Origin: Pelagophyceae sp. CCMP2097
Lineage: Eukaryota > Sar > Pelagophyceae
DNA: 26,804 nt
Reading direction: 5' to 3'
NCBI GenBank assembly: GCA_026770575.1
Contig: MU657164.1
Span: 837,508 to 864,311 of the forward strand
In this document: piece by piece, positions 7,035 through 19,000 of the stretch
How positions within the stretch are numbered: the stretch's first letter is position 1
How the letters are laid out: every line of letters begins with the position of its first letter
The notes under the pieces: generated by a model
Database searches by the model: none
The model's input: only the letters and a program-made list of their open reading frames with translations
Told to the model about the DNA's origin: nothing
Program-made: the position numbers and the translations under genes

Positions 7035-10000
7035 GTTGAAAACCCGTGTCCGTCAATCATTGCCTCTCTCAAACATTCCCACGGCAAACATTCCCTCGGC
7101 AACCATCAATCGCCGAGCCCCACAGTGAGGGCGCGCCGTCGGAGCCGCCCTTTGGTGCTCGGTGCTCGGCGAGGCGCCGAAGCTCGGCGGCCCGCCGGCG
7201 AGTCGACTGCACCAAATGTGAGATTCTGGAATGTATCCCATACAATTGTATGGCTCATGCCGTATGGGATATGGGCTCACGGATGCGAGAGGGCCCAAGC
7301 AATCTTTGCCTGGGTCCTTGAAAAGACCTCCGGACGGGCCCTCTGGTCCCTTGCAAAGGCCTCTGGTCGCTCGCGAGGCCTCTTTGACGAGCCCTATCAA
7401 GCTGCCACGCACGATCCCTTTTCGGGCCCTTCAGGGTCCCTTCAAGGGTCCTCGCACGGGCCTTGTCTCTCGCAAATGCCCTCTGTACGGGACGGCCCCT
7501 CTCTGCGGCCTCTTGACGGCCCCTCGTGCGGTCCGAGGGCTGGCCTCTCGCTCTCATCGTACGGGCAAGGCTTCTTGATGCCCTGCAAGGCCCTCGGGCC
7601 CTCGCACGGGGCCTCTTGCATGGGGCCTGAAGAGCCTCTGGGCGCTCCATCCCAAGACCACTTCTGAACACCCCTCGCCCTCGCCTGGCTCCTCGTAAGG
7701 GGCACGTATGGGCCCCATACATCCTTTATGGGATGTAACCTATCCAATATGGGCTCATGAGACCCATGCGGCGGCTCGGTTGACGAGTCGGTCGAAGATC
7801 CTAGGCGGTCATTTACGGTCCTCTACGGTCCTATGAGGCCCTCTACGGCCCTCTACGATCCCGTGGGGCCCTGTGCGGTCCTGTACGGACGAGACCGCCC
7901 TTGGCGGTCCTCGACGGTCTTCTACGGTCCTTGGCCGTCTACGGTCCTCTATGGCCCTAGACGGCCCTAGACGGCCCTCTACAGTTCGAGACGGGTCTAT
8001 ACGGCGCTCTACGGCCCTCTACAGTCCTACGCGGTCCTGCGCGGTCCTCTACGGACCGAAACGACCGGCGCTCTACGGCCCTCTACGCTACGGTCCGAGA
8101 CGGCCATCTACGGCGCTGTGCAGTCCTGTACGGACCGAGCTGGTCCTCGAAGGTCCTAGACGGCCCTATGTGGTCCTCTGCGATCCTCTACGGTCCTCTA
8201 CGGTCCTCTACGGTCCTCTACGGTCCTATGCGCCCCTGGGCGGTCCTGCACCGGTCCTGCTCGATTCTCTACGGCTCTACATGATCCTCTACGGCTCAGT
8301 CCCATGCGGCGCTCCCCGGCCTTCAACGACGGTCCTCGACGGTCCCCGACGTCCCAAGGCGGTTCAAAGCGGTCCTATGCGGTCGCTTCGGTCCTCTACG
8401 GTCTTGCACGGTCCTAGACGGCCCGAGACGGTCCTAGACGGTCCTAGACGGCCCTCTAGGGCCTTCTACGGCCTCGGGCCTCTACGGTCGTCTGCGGTCC
8501 TACACAACTGTTTACGGCCCGAGACCGCCCAAGATCGTCCTAGACCGAGTCGGTCTGACCGACGATGTCCTGTCTCCGAGGCCGTCTCCGAGGCCGTCGA
8601 CAGACCGCCAACGGGCCGTCTTCAGGGCCGTATCCAGGGCCGTCTCTAGGGCCATCTCTGGGACCGTCTCTGGGACCGTCGACGGACCGTCGATAGACCA
8701 TCTCCGAGGCCGTCTCCGCGGCCGTCTCCGGACCATCTCTGGATCCGTCTATGGGGCCGTTTCCAGGACCGTCTCTGTGACCGTTTCTGAGGCCGTCTCC
8801 GGGACCGTATCCAGGACCATCGACGGACCGACAATGAGTTTTCTCTGAGACTGTCTTCGGGGCCGTCTCCGTGGCCGTCAAACCGTCGATGGGCCGCTGA
8901 CGGGCCGTCCCCGGGCTGCAGAGGGACGAGTGTCTAGGACCGTCGATGGCCGCAGAGGGACCGTCTCCGGGCCCGTGGAGCGTCTCCAGTCCGAGGCCTT
9001 TCTCCGGCCCCTGTCTGGGGCCCCGGTCTGTGGGCCAACGAACGGATCCCAAACTAGTCGCGAGCCTTTCGACCCCGTATGGAGACCGACACACCGGACC
9101 CCTAAGCGGTCCTATTCGGTCGCTACGGTCCTCTACGGACTTCGACGAACCTATACGGACCTCTACGGCCCTCTACGGTCCTCGATGGTCCAAGACGGCC
9201 CTAGATGGTGATATGAGGTCCTCCACGGCCCTCCACGGTCCTCCACGGTCCTTCACGGTCTCCTACGGTCCTTGGGCCTCTTCGGTCGTCTACGGCCCTA
9301 CCCCGTCGCCTACGGCCCTATAGACCACCCACGGGACCGTATGAGGGTCCGTCCGAGGGTCCGCCCACGGGACGTCGCAGAGGGGCCGCAGTCGAGCGGC
9401 CGTCCAATTGACCGTCCGAGTGACCGTTCACGGTACCGTCGCAGAGGGCCCGTCGAGGACCGTCGAGGGACCGCTCACAGGTTTGTCGAAATGGACTATC
9501 CAGAGGACCGCCTAAGGGACCGTCGCAGGATCCGCCCGAGGGTCAGTCCGCGGGACCTCGCAGAGAGGTTACAGTCGAGCGACTGCCCAAGGGATCGCCC
9601 AGAGGGACCTTCACGGGATCGTCGTAGAGGGACCCTCCAAAGGACCGGTCGAATGGACCGTCAAAAGGACCGTCAAAGGGACCGTCCACGGAACCGTCGC
9701 AGAGGGACCGTCCACAGGACCGCCCACGGAACTGCCCAAGGAACTGTCCAATGGAACTGTCCAAGGGACCGCCCAAGGGACAGTGCGAGCGACCAGCCAA
9801 GCGACCGTCCGAGGGCCCAAGCCCATCAAAGCGACCGTCCGAGGGACCTTCCGAGCGACCGTCCCTTGGGCGGTCTCTCCACGACCCCTTTCTGCGACGG
9901 TCCCGTGGACGGTCGTTTGGACGGTCGTTTGGGCGGCCGCTTGGCTGCCGGACCATCCAAGCAACCGTCCCGAGGGACCGCCAAAGGGGTCGTCGAAGGA

Positions 10001-13000
10001 TCGTCGCAGAGCGACTGTCAAGGGACCGGTCGAAGGGACCATCACAGAGGGTCCGTCGAGCGACCGTCGAAGAAGCTGTCCAACAGGGCTGTCCGAGGGA
10101 CCGCCAATGGGACGGTCCGAGGGACTGTGTGAGGGACCATCCAAACGACCGTCCGAGGGACCGTCTACGGGACCGTCACAGAGGGCCCGCTCAAGGGACC
10201 GGTCGAAGGGACCGTCCAAACGACCGTCCAAACGACCGTCATAGAAAGACCATCAAGAGACCGTCCAAGGGACCGTTTAAGGGACCGTCCAAGAGACTGG
10301 TCCAAAGGACCGTCCACGGGACCGTCGCAGAGGGACCGTCCACGGGACCGCCCAAGAAACAACTCAAGGAATCTTCCAAAGAAAGTGTCCAAAGGGCCGC
10401 CCAAGGCACCGTCCGAGAGACTTTCCACGGGATCGTCGCAGAGGGATCGTCGAGGGGCCGCCCATGGGACCGCCCAAAGAACTGTCCGAAGGAACTGTCC
10501 AAGGGACCGCCCAAGGGATCTTCCGGGGGCCATTCAGAGGGACCATCCAAGCGACCATCCAAACGACCGTCCGAGGGTCCGTCAAAGAGCCCGTCGCAGA
10601 GGCCCCGTCGAGGGACCGTCATAAGACCGCCCAAGGAACTGCCCAAGAGACTGTCCAAAGGACCGCCCAAGGAACCGTCCGAGGGGCCATCCAGAGTCGA
10701 CGCCTCTCGAAATGGGCCCTTGCACGGTTGCAAGAGGCCTCCGGGCGGTCCGTTCCAAGACCCTTTCAAAACCTCGCCCTCGCAAGGCTCCTCGCACGGG
10801 CCCGTGCACGTACGGGCGTATGGAATGCAACCGATGCAACATGGGCGACGAGGGACCCCGTGCTGCGTCTCGGTCGAAGATTCGGTTTCCGGAATCGAGC
10901 CTTTATGAAGATTTGAATTAGGTCTGCCTCCTCAAGGAGCGCGACGTCCGCTTCGCCGGCCCGGCGCGCGCCGCGAGAGGCGCCGCGTTCGTCTCCGTCG
11001 AGGAAAAGGACGCTGCGACAGCGTGGGCTTCATTAGACGGGACGTCGTTCGACGGCAACCTATTAAGTGTCGTTTTAGCAGAGCCGCCGCAAACCGCTCC
11101 ATCCAAAGCCCACACGGCAAAAGCGGCCGTCCTTCGAAACGAAATTCTAAGCGACGCAGCAACGGCTGAAAACGTGTTAAAGATCATTGCAGATGGGGGA
11201 GAAGACGTCACGCCGGTCAACTTGGCGACGGCGTTTCACCGAATAGGAGCAGTCTGCCACGCCGCTTCAACGGACCAACTCCCTCTCTTAGAAGAATTAG
11301 CCACAAGAACGGCGAAAAGCATCGTGCACGACCCGTCCAAGTGGCAGCCTCGGGGTTTAGCGAACGTCGTCTGGGGCATTGCAAAAGTCACAAATTGGCA
11401 CCATCCGCGCCTGTTCGCAGCCGTGGCCGCGGAAGCGCCGTTGAAGCTCACGGCATTTACGGCGCAGTCGTTGTCGGGTCTGGTCTGGGCATTTGCGAAG
11501 AAAAACGTACACGCGCCTTATTTGTTTGAGGCTTTATCGCTAGAAGCGATTTTGAAAATAAAACAGTTTAACCCGCAAGCTTTGGCAAATACGGTCTGGG
11601 CCTATGCGACATTAAATGTGGAAAAGCCGTTACTGTTCGAAGCCGTCGCGGCGGAATCGATGAAAAAGATCACGACGTTCAACGCCCAATCGTTGGCCCA
11701 CACGGCCTGGGCCTTTGCAAAAGCGGGCGTTGGAGCGCCGGTTTTGTTCCAGGCTTTAACGGCTACAGCTTTGAAGCAGTTGGATAAATTCGAGGCGCAG
11801 GCTCTGGCGAATTTAAGTTGGGCGGTTGCAAAGGCGGACTCCTTGCCTGAGGCCAAGGCAAAGGTGGTCTTTTACGCGTTAGGTGTGCACACTTTAATCA
11901 AATTAGACCACTTCTCCGCCCAGAACCTTGCAAACACGGCGTGGGCCTTTTCCACAGCCGGCGCGGCGCAGCCGGGGCTGTTTGAGGGCATTGAAGGGAT
12001 GGCCATTCGGAAAATTCAAGCGTTTAACGCACAGAACCTGGCGAATCTCGTTTGGGCTTTTGTAAAGGCGGAAATGAAGGCGCCTTTGTTATTCAAAAGG
12101 GTCGAAACCGAAGCCTTGTCAAAAATGGAAGACTTTAACGCGCAAGCTTTATCCAGCACGGCGTGGGCCTATGCCAACGCTGAAATAGAAGCATCATTCT
12201 TATTCGAAGCCGTTGCAACGGAAAGCTTGAGAAAATTATCAAAGTTCAACCCGCAAGCTTTAGCACACACCGCATGGGCATATGCAAAGGCCGGCGTTGA
12301 AGCGCCGGTGTTGTTTGAAGGCGTGGCGGGGGAGGCTGTAAGAAAAATGGATAGGTTTAATCCCAGGGACCTCGCAGACATTGTCTGGGCTTTTTCCAAG
12401 GCCGGTTTCAAAAATTCGTTGCTCTTCGACTCTGTCGCGTTTGAAGCGAAGCAGAAGATTGTCGCTTTTCGAGCCGAGGATTTGGCAAATTTGGCATGGG
12501 CGTACGCTTTCGCAGGTGCGTTTTCATTTATATTCCGGAAAGGGACATCTTCTCGGGTCGGGTTCGGCTTCGGGCCACGATCAAACCCACTCAAAGACGG
12601 GTCGGCCAAAATGCGCAAACACGGCAAACCCGACCCGCGGGTTTTGGGCAAACCCGAACGCGCCCCTGCTCATGCCTCGGACGGTCGCTTGGGCGGTCCC
12701 TTGGTCGGTTCCTTTAGAAAGTTCTTTTGACGGCCTTTCGACGGGCCCTCTGTGACGGTCGATTTGACGGCGGTTCCTCGACGGTCTCTTCGCTGCTCTC
12801 TCTCCACTACCCTTTGGACGGTCCCTCGAGACGCATCCTCGATACAGCTCCTCGAGGCCAGCCTCTGAGACGAGGTTGAGGCGGGCAGTCGAGCGACGGC
12901 CCTCTCGAGACGGCCCTTCGTACGGTCCTTTGGAGGCCGGTCTTTCGAAACGGGCCCTCGAGGCGGTTCTTGGAGAGATAGGCCCGAGAGAGACGGCCCC

Positions 13001-16000
13001 TCTCTCAATCGGGTCGACGGGCCCTCTCTACGGCCCCTCTCTAGACGGTCCTTCTGCAGCCCCTCTCTCCACGGTCCCTCGGACGAACGCTCGAGATGGC
13101 CCCTCGTACGGCCCCGTCTCGAGACAGCCCCTCGCACGGGTTGCCTAGACGGACGGTCCCTCGAGACGGGCCCTTGTGCCGGTTCCTTTGACAGCTTATT
13201 CCCCTCGAGACGGGACCGAGAGATGGGCCCAATCGACGGGACCTAGAGACAGGCCCTCGAACGGTCCCTCCGCGGCCCTCTCTACACTGGCCTGTGGATG
13301 GTCCCTCGAGACGAGCCCTCGAGACGGAGTTTCTCAAGACGGGCTTTGAGTGACAGCCCTCTCAAGAAGGCCTTTCGAGACGGACCCTCGAGGCGGTCCC
13401 TCGAGGCGGTCCCTCTCTCGCTCGGATCGGCAGGCCCTCTCGGTCCTTATGGAGTCCCACCAAACGGTCGCTTGAGAGGGGCCATCGAGAGGCGGGCTCT
13501 CGAGACGGTCCCTAAACGGCTCCTTTGGACAAGGCCCTTCTATGCGGTCCCTCGAGACGAGCCCTCGAGACGGGCCGGTGAGACGAGCCCTCGAGAAAGG
13601 CCGGTGAGACGGGCCCTCGAGACGGGCCTCTCGAGACGGCCACTTGGCTGGTCCTTTCGAGACGGGCCCTCGAGGCGGTCTTTGAGAGGCGGTATTTCTC
13701 TGCAGCGGATCGACAGGCCCTCTCTCCGACCCCTCTGAACGGCCCCTCTTTCCGGCCCCTCGCGGTCCTCATGGAGTCCCTCTCTACGGTCATTCTTACA
13801 GCCCCTCTCTACACGGCCTCTCCGACGAAGTCCCGAGAAGGCCCCTCTCCAAGGACGGGCCTTGTACGGACCCGTCTCGAAACGGGCCCTCGCAGAGGTT
13901 GCCTAGACGAACGGTTCCTCGAGACGGTTCTTGATGGTTTCTTGGACAGCTTCTCACCCTCAAGGCGGGCCCCTTGAGACGGGCCTCGGAAGATTGGCCC
14001 TCGGGCCCCTCGAGGCGGTCCCGAGAGACGGGCTCTCGAGACGGGGCCGGGTAAGTGACCGCCAAAGAGGCCTCGCAGGGGCCCGCCCGGAGAGCTTTTC
14101 AAAAGCCCTTTGAAAGAGGCCTTGCAAGTGACCGTAAAGAGGCCTTGCAAGTGGCTGCCAAGAGGCCTTACAGGGGCCCGCTTGGAGGGCTTTTCAATTC
14201 GTGCCGCACCCAAAGGGTCGCGGGTTTGTCGAGCAGTCAAACCCGTCTTCGAAGGGTCGGGTTCGGGTTCGGGCCACGGCCAAACCCGCGGATCGACGGG
14301 TCGACCAAAACACGCAAACTCGGCAAACCCGCGGGTCTTCAGGGTAAACCCGAACCCGTCGATGCGCCTATCTCCGGCTCCTCGAGACGGCCCCTGGAGA
14401 CGGCCCCCTGGAGACGGTCACTCGAAACGGCGTCTTTGGACGGCGCCTCGAGAACGCCCCTCGAGACGGCCCCTTTCAACGGCCATTCGAAACGGCGTCT
14501 TGAGACGGCCCATCGAGACGGTTCCTCGAAACGGCCACTCGAGACAGCCCCCTTCGATGGCCATTCGAACCGACGCCTTGATGCGGCTCCTCGAGATGGC
14601 CCTCAGAAATGGCGCCTCGGGAAGGCTCCTCTCCGGCCCCTCGAGACGCTCCCTGGAGACGGCCATTCGAAAAGGCCCCTCGAGGCGGCTTCTCGAGACG
14701 GCCTCTTGAGACGGCCCCCCGAAACGGCGCCTCGTGACGACCTCGAGAATGCCCATTCGAAACGACGCCTTGAGACGGCCCCTCGAGAGGCTCGGACGGT
14801 CTCTCGGATGGTTGCTCGGACGGTTCCTTGGACAGTTTCTTTGTGCGGTTCTTTTGACGGTCTTTCGACGGGCCCTCTGTGAGAGACTCTTTGACGGTGG
14901 TTTCTCGACGGTCCCTTGGAATGTCACTCGGCTGCGGCCCCTCGACTGCGGCCTCTCTGCGACGTCCCCTGAGCAGGTCCTCGGACAGTCGCTCGGGCGG
15001 TCCCTTGGACGGTCGCTCGGACGGGCCTTCGGAGTCGCCGCGGCGGCCTGGTCTCTTGCAAAGGAACCTTGCGTCGGGGCTTGAGAGGGGCCTCAAAAAA
15101 GGCCTGGCAAGTGACCGTGCAGATGCCTTGTAAGTGGCCGCAAAAGAGGCCTCACAGGGGCCCGTCCGGAAAGGCCCTTCAAAGAGCCCTTGCAAGCGAC
15201 CGCGCAGAGGCCGTGCAAGTGGCTACAATTGAGGCCTCGCAGGGGTCCGCTTGCAGGGCTCTTCAAGTGCCCTTGAAAGAGGCCGCCCCATACGTGCACG
15301 GGCCCGTAGGAGGAGCCTTGCGAGGGATGCACAGATATGATCTTGGAACGGACCGCCCAGAGACACCCCATGCAAAGGCCCGTTTCGAGGGGCCTCGACT
15401 CTGGATGGGACTTCGGGCGGTCTTTTGGGCGGTCCTTTGTTCCTTTGGACAGTTCCTTTGGACAGTTCCTTTGGACAGTTCCTTTGGACAGTTCCTTTGG
15501 ACAGTCCCTTGGACGATCCCTCGACGGCAGGAGCATGGACGGGTTCGGGCTTGCCATTCAATCCGCGGGTCGGTTTGCCGGGTTTTTGCGTGTTGGCCGA
15601 CCCGTCTTTGAGTGGGTCTGGCCATGGCCAAAACCCAACCCGAGAAGGCGGGTTTGACAAATCCGCGACCCGAGGGTTCGGCACAGATTGAAAAAGCTCT
15701 CCGGACGGGCCCCTGCAAGGCATCTGTACGGTCACTTGCAATGCCTCTTCGAAGGGCCTTATCGAGTCCCCACGCAGGGTTCCTTTCCAGAGGCGCGTGT
15801 TCGGGGTCCCTTTACCGTTATTCGCACGGGATGCCATGTGGTTTGATAGCCCGTCCGAGCGATTTACCGAGGGCCCGTCCAGGGGTCGTCGCAGAGAGGC
15901 CGCAGTCGAGGGGCCGATTGACCGTCCAAGGAACCGTCGAGGGGCCGCCGGCAAAGTGACGGTCACAGAGGGCCCGTCGAGGGACTGTCCAAAGGGACCG

Positions 16001-19000
16001 TCCAAAGGACCGCCCAAGCGACCATCCGAGGGAGCGTCAGAAGGATCGTCCAAGCGACCGTCCGAGGGTCCGTCCGAGGGTCCATCCAGAGGGACACAGA
16101 GGGGCCGCAGTCGAAGAGATGGCAGCCGAGCGACCGCCCAAGAGACCGTCAAAGGGACCGTCCACGGAATAGTCCAAAGGAAGTGTCCAAAGGACCGCCC
16201 AAGGGACCGTCCGAGGGACCATCCAAACGACCGTCCAAAGGACCGTCCACGGGACCGTCGCAGAGGACTCGTCTCCGGGCCCGTCGAGAGATATCTCAAG
16301 AGACCGCCCAAGGAACTGTCCAAAAGGACTGTCCAAAGCCCCCCTAAAGGGACCGTCGCAGGGTCCGTCCGAGGGTCCGCCCGCGGAATGTCGCAGAGGA
16401 CCGCAGTCGAGCGGCCGTCCAAACGACCGTCTGAGGGACCGTCCACGGGACCGTCGCAGAGGGACCACCCGAGGGAACCTCCAAGGGACCCTCCAATGGA
16501 ACTGTCCAAAGGAACTGTCCAAAGGAATTGTCCAAAGGACCGCCCAAGGGATCGTCCGAGGGACCGTCGAGGGACCGTCCGAGGGACCGTCCGAGGGATC
16601 GTCCGAGGAGCCGTCTCAAGGCGTCGTTTCGAATGGCTATCGAAAGGGGCCGTCTGGAGGGGTTGTCTCGAGGGACCATTTCGATGAGTCAGAGATAGGG
16701 GCAGCGATGGGTTCGGGTTTGCCCTTCAACCCGCGGGTCGGGTTTGCCGGGTTTGTGCGTTTTGGTCGACCCCTCTTTGAGTGGGTTTTGCAGTGGCCCC
16801 AACCCCGAACCCGACCCAAGAAGGCGGGTTTGGTCGCCCGGCAAACCCGCGACCCGAGGGTGCGGCACGAATTGAAATCCCGAAAACACTGGCATTGCTC
16901 CTGCCGCCGCCACCGGGTGTTCGACAGTACGGGCCCCTGCAAGGCCTCTTTAGCGGCCACTTGCCCGGCCTCTTCACGGTTACTTACAAGGCCTCTTGGG
17001 CGGGCCCTTGCAAGACCTCTTGGGAGAGCCCTCCGAACGGGCCCCTGCAAGGCCTCTTTTGTGGCCACTTACACGGCATCTGCGCGGTCGCTTGCAAGGG
17101 CTCTTTGAAAGGCCCTTGAAGAGCCTTCCGGACGGGCCACTGCAAGGCCACTTTCGCGGCCACTTGCAAGGCCTCTGCGCGGTCACTTGCGAGGCCTTTT
17201 TCAAGGCCCCTCTCAAGCCCCCACACAGGGTTCCTTGCAAGAGACCGGGCCGCCGCGGCGACTCCGAGGGCCCGTCCAAACGACCATCCTATGGACCGTC
17301 CACGGGACCGTCATAGAGAGGCCGCAGTCATGGGGCCGGCAGCCGAGTGACCGTCCAAGGGACCGTCGAGAAGCCGTCGTCAAAGCGACCATCACAGAGG
17401 ACCCGTCGAGGGACCGTCAAAGTAACTGTCCAAAGGAAGTGTCCAAGGGACCGCCCAAGCGCTCATCCGAGGGACCGTCCGAGCCTCTCGAGGGGCCGTC
17501 TCAAGGCGCCGTTTCGAATGGCCGTCGAAAGGGGCGTCTCGAGGGGCCGTCTCAAGAGGGCGTCTCGAGAAGCCTTCTCGAGGGGGCTTTTCGAATGGCC
17601 GTCTCCAGGGGCCGTCTCGAGGGACCGGAGAGAGAAGCCTTCTCGAGGCGCCATTTCTAGGTGTCGTCTCGAGGTGCCGCCTCAAGGGACTTTCTCGAAA
17701 CGCCGTCCCACGGCGCCGTTTCGAATGGCCGTCTCCAAGGACCGTCTCGAGGGGCCGTCGAAAGGGGCCGTCTCGAGAAGCCGGAGATAGGCGCATCGAC
17801 GGGTTCGGGTCTGCCCTTCAACCCGCGCGTCGAGTTTGCCGGGTTCGTCTGTTTTGGCCGACCCGTATACCCGCGGGTCTGGCCGTGGCCAAAACCCGAC
17901 CCTTCGAAGTCGGGCTTGATCGCTCGACAAACCCGCGACCCTTTGGGTTTGGCACGAATTGAGTAACCCGACCCGACCCGAATATACCGTCCCTGCTCCT
18001 CCAGATAGATTGAGATTCTACGGACCAAACCGCGAGGTCCATTCTATGAGAATGCGGTAGCCGCTATCGACCCCGAAGGGCCAATGCGTCCTCGGCACAG
18101 ACTCGGGACTTGGGCCGACAATCTGCGACACACAATGAAAATGAGGGACCGTGATCGGCGCCGCTCGCAGGTATGAAAGCCCCGGGCCTCTTCGATTCCG
18201 TCGCGAAACAAGCCTTGGCGATGACGTTTACGCCGGACAAGCTGGCTCTGATCGCGTGGGCGTTTGCCGAACGGGGCGAGGCGCAACCGGTATTCTACGC
18301 GGCAGTTGAAAAAAAAGCCTTTTCGTCTTTAGAAAGATTCGACGCTTCTTCTCTCGCCTCTTTAACGTCATCGATGGCCACCGCAAACGAGGCCAAGGCG
18401 CCGTGGCTGGCGGCGATGGCGGCGGAAGCGATGGGGAAGATGGAGACGTTTGACTCTACTAGTCTTGCAACTCTCATAAAAGCATTTGCAAACACAAAAA
18501 CTCTCCACAAGGAGCTCTTCGCCGCCGCCGCTTCTGAGATCCAATCGAGGACTTTGGACGCGGCGTCTATCGCGTCGATGGCAAAGGCGTGTTCGGCAAT
18601 GGACTATGAAGCGCCGGAATTGTTGCAAGCTATAGAAGATACCGCTTTAAAGAACATCGAAACTTTCCCCGCGGGCGCCCTGGCCGATGCCGTCTTCGCC
18701 TTTGCCAAAGCGGGCGTCGAGGGGGAGTTGTTTGGCAAAGTCGCTTTGGTTTCAGTGGAGAAGATTGCAGACTTTACCGCGGAAAATCTGGCGAATTCGG
18801 CGTGGGCCTTTCGAAAGGCGGGCGTTGGAGCGCCGCTGCTGTTTGAAGCCATCTCGACAGAAGCGGTGCTGAAGATGCATACGTTTAATGCGCTGGACCT
18901 CGTGGAGACGGCGTGGGCTTTCTCTTCGACGGCGGGTGGTGGCCCGGGGGCGTTTTCGACGACGGATGGTCGAGCGTTATTCGATTCGATTGCTATCCAA

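Larger units (their letters stand above)
7035..10921 (+). other. Intron 1 (about 3.9 kb), repeat-filled
   Basis: GT at 7035-7036 and TTAG ending at 10921. An in-frame TAG directly abuts the start of exon 2, so coding cannot run in from upstream. The interior is a chain of 12-nt-period arrays and GGGCCC/CTTGCAAGG-rich blocks with no exon-like sequence. The two halves of one RRM lie on either side, which is the main evidence that this is an intron rather than an intergenic region. Confidence 0.7.
12516..18170 (+). other. Intron 2 (5655 nt), composite repeat element inserted in an HPR repeat
   Basis: GT at 12516 and AG at 18169-18170. Removing it joins AYAFA-G to MKAPGLFDSV and rebuilds a canonical HPR unit (compare AYAKAGVEAPVLFEGV). 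The content is five copies of a 110-190-bp element, two minus then three plus, separated by 12-nt arrays and CTTGCAAGGCC blocks. The order is mirrored about a centre near 15.3-15.5 kb. No gene within is supported. Confidence 0.88.

Noticed and set aside
6074..7102. 342-codon minus-strand Ala-rich frame
   Set aside because: It is the complement of exon 1, whose plus frame carries the RRM RNP2 motif. The minus frame has no domain.
7873..10908. Many open frames, up to 385 codons, in the 12-nt arrays of intron 1
   Set aside because: Several frames on both strands are open at once, the products are monotonous, and an RRM is split around the region.
12670..17660. Open frames up to 428 codons in intron 2
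   Set aside because: Same periodicity artefact; the flanking exons rebuild an HPR repeat when the region is removed.
7795..17782. CRISPR array
   Set aside because: The units are contiguous degenerate 12-mers without spacers, in a eukaryotic context with spliced genes.
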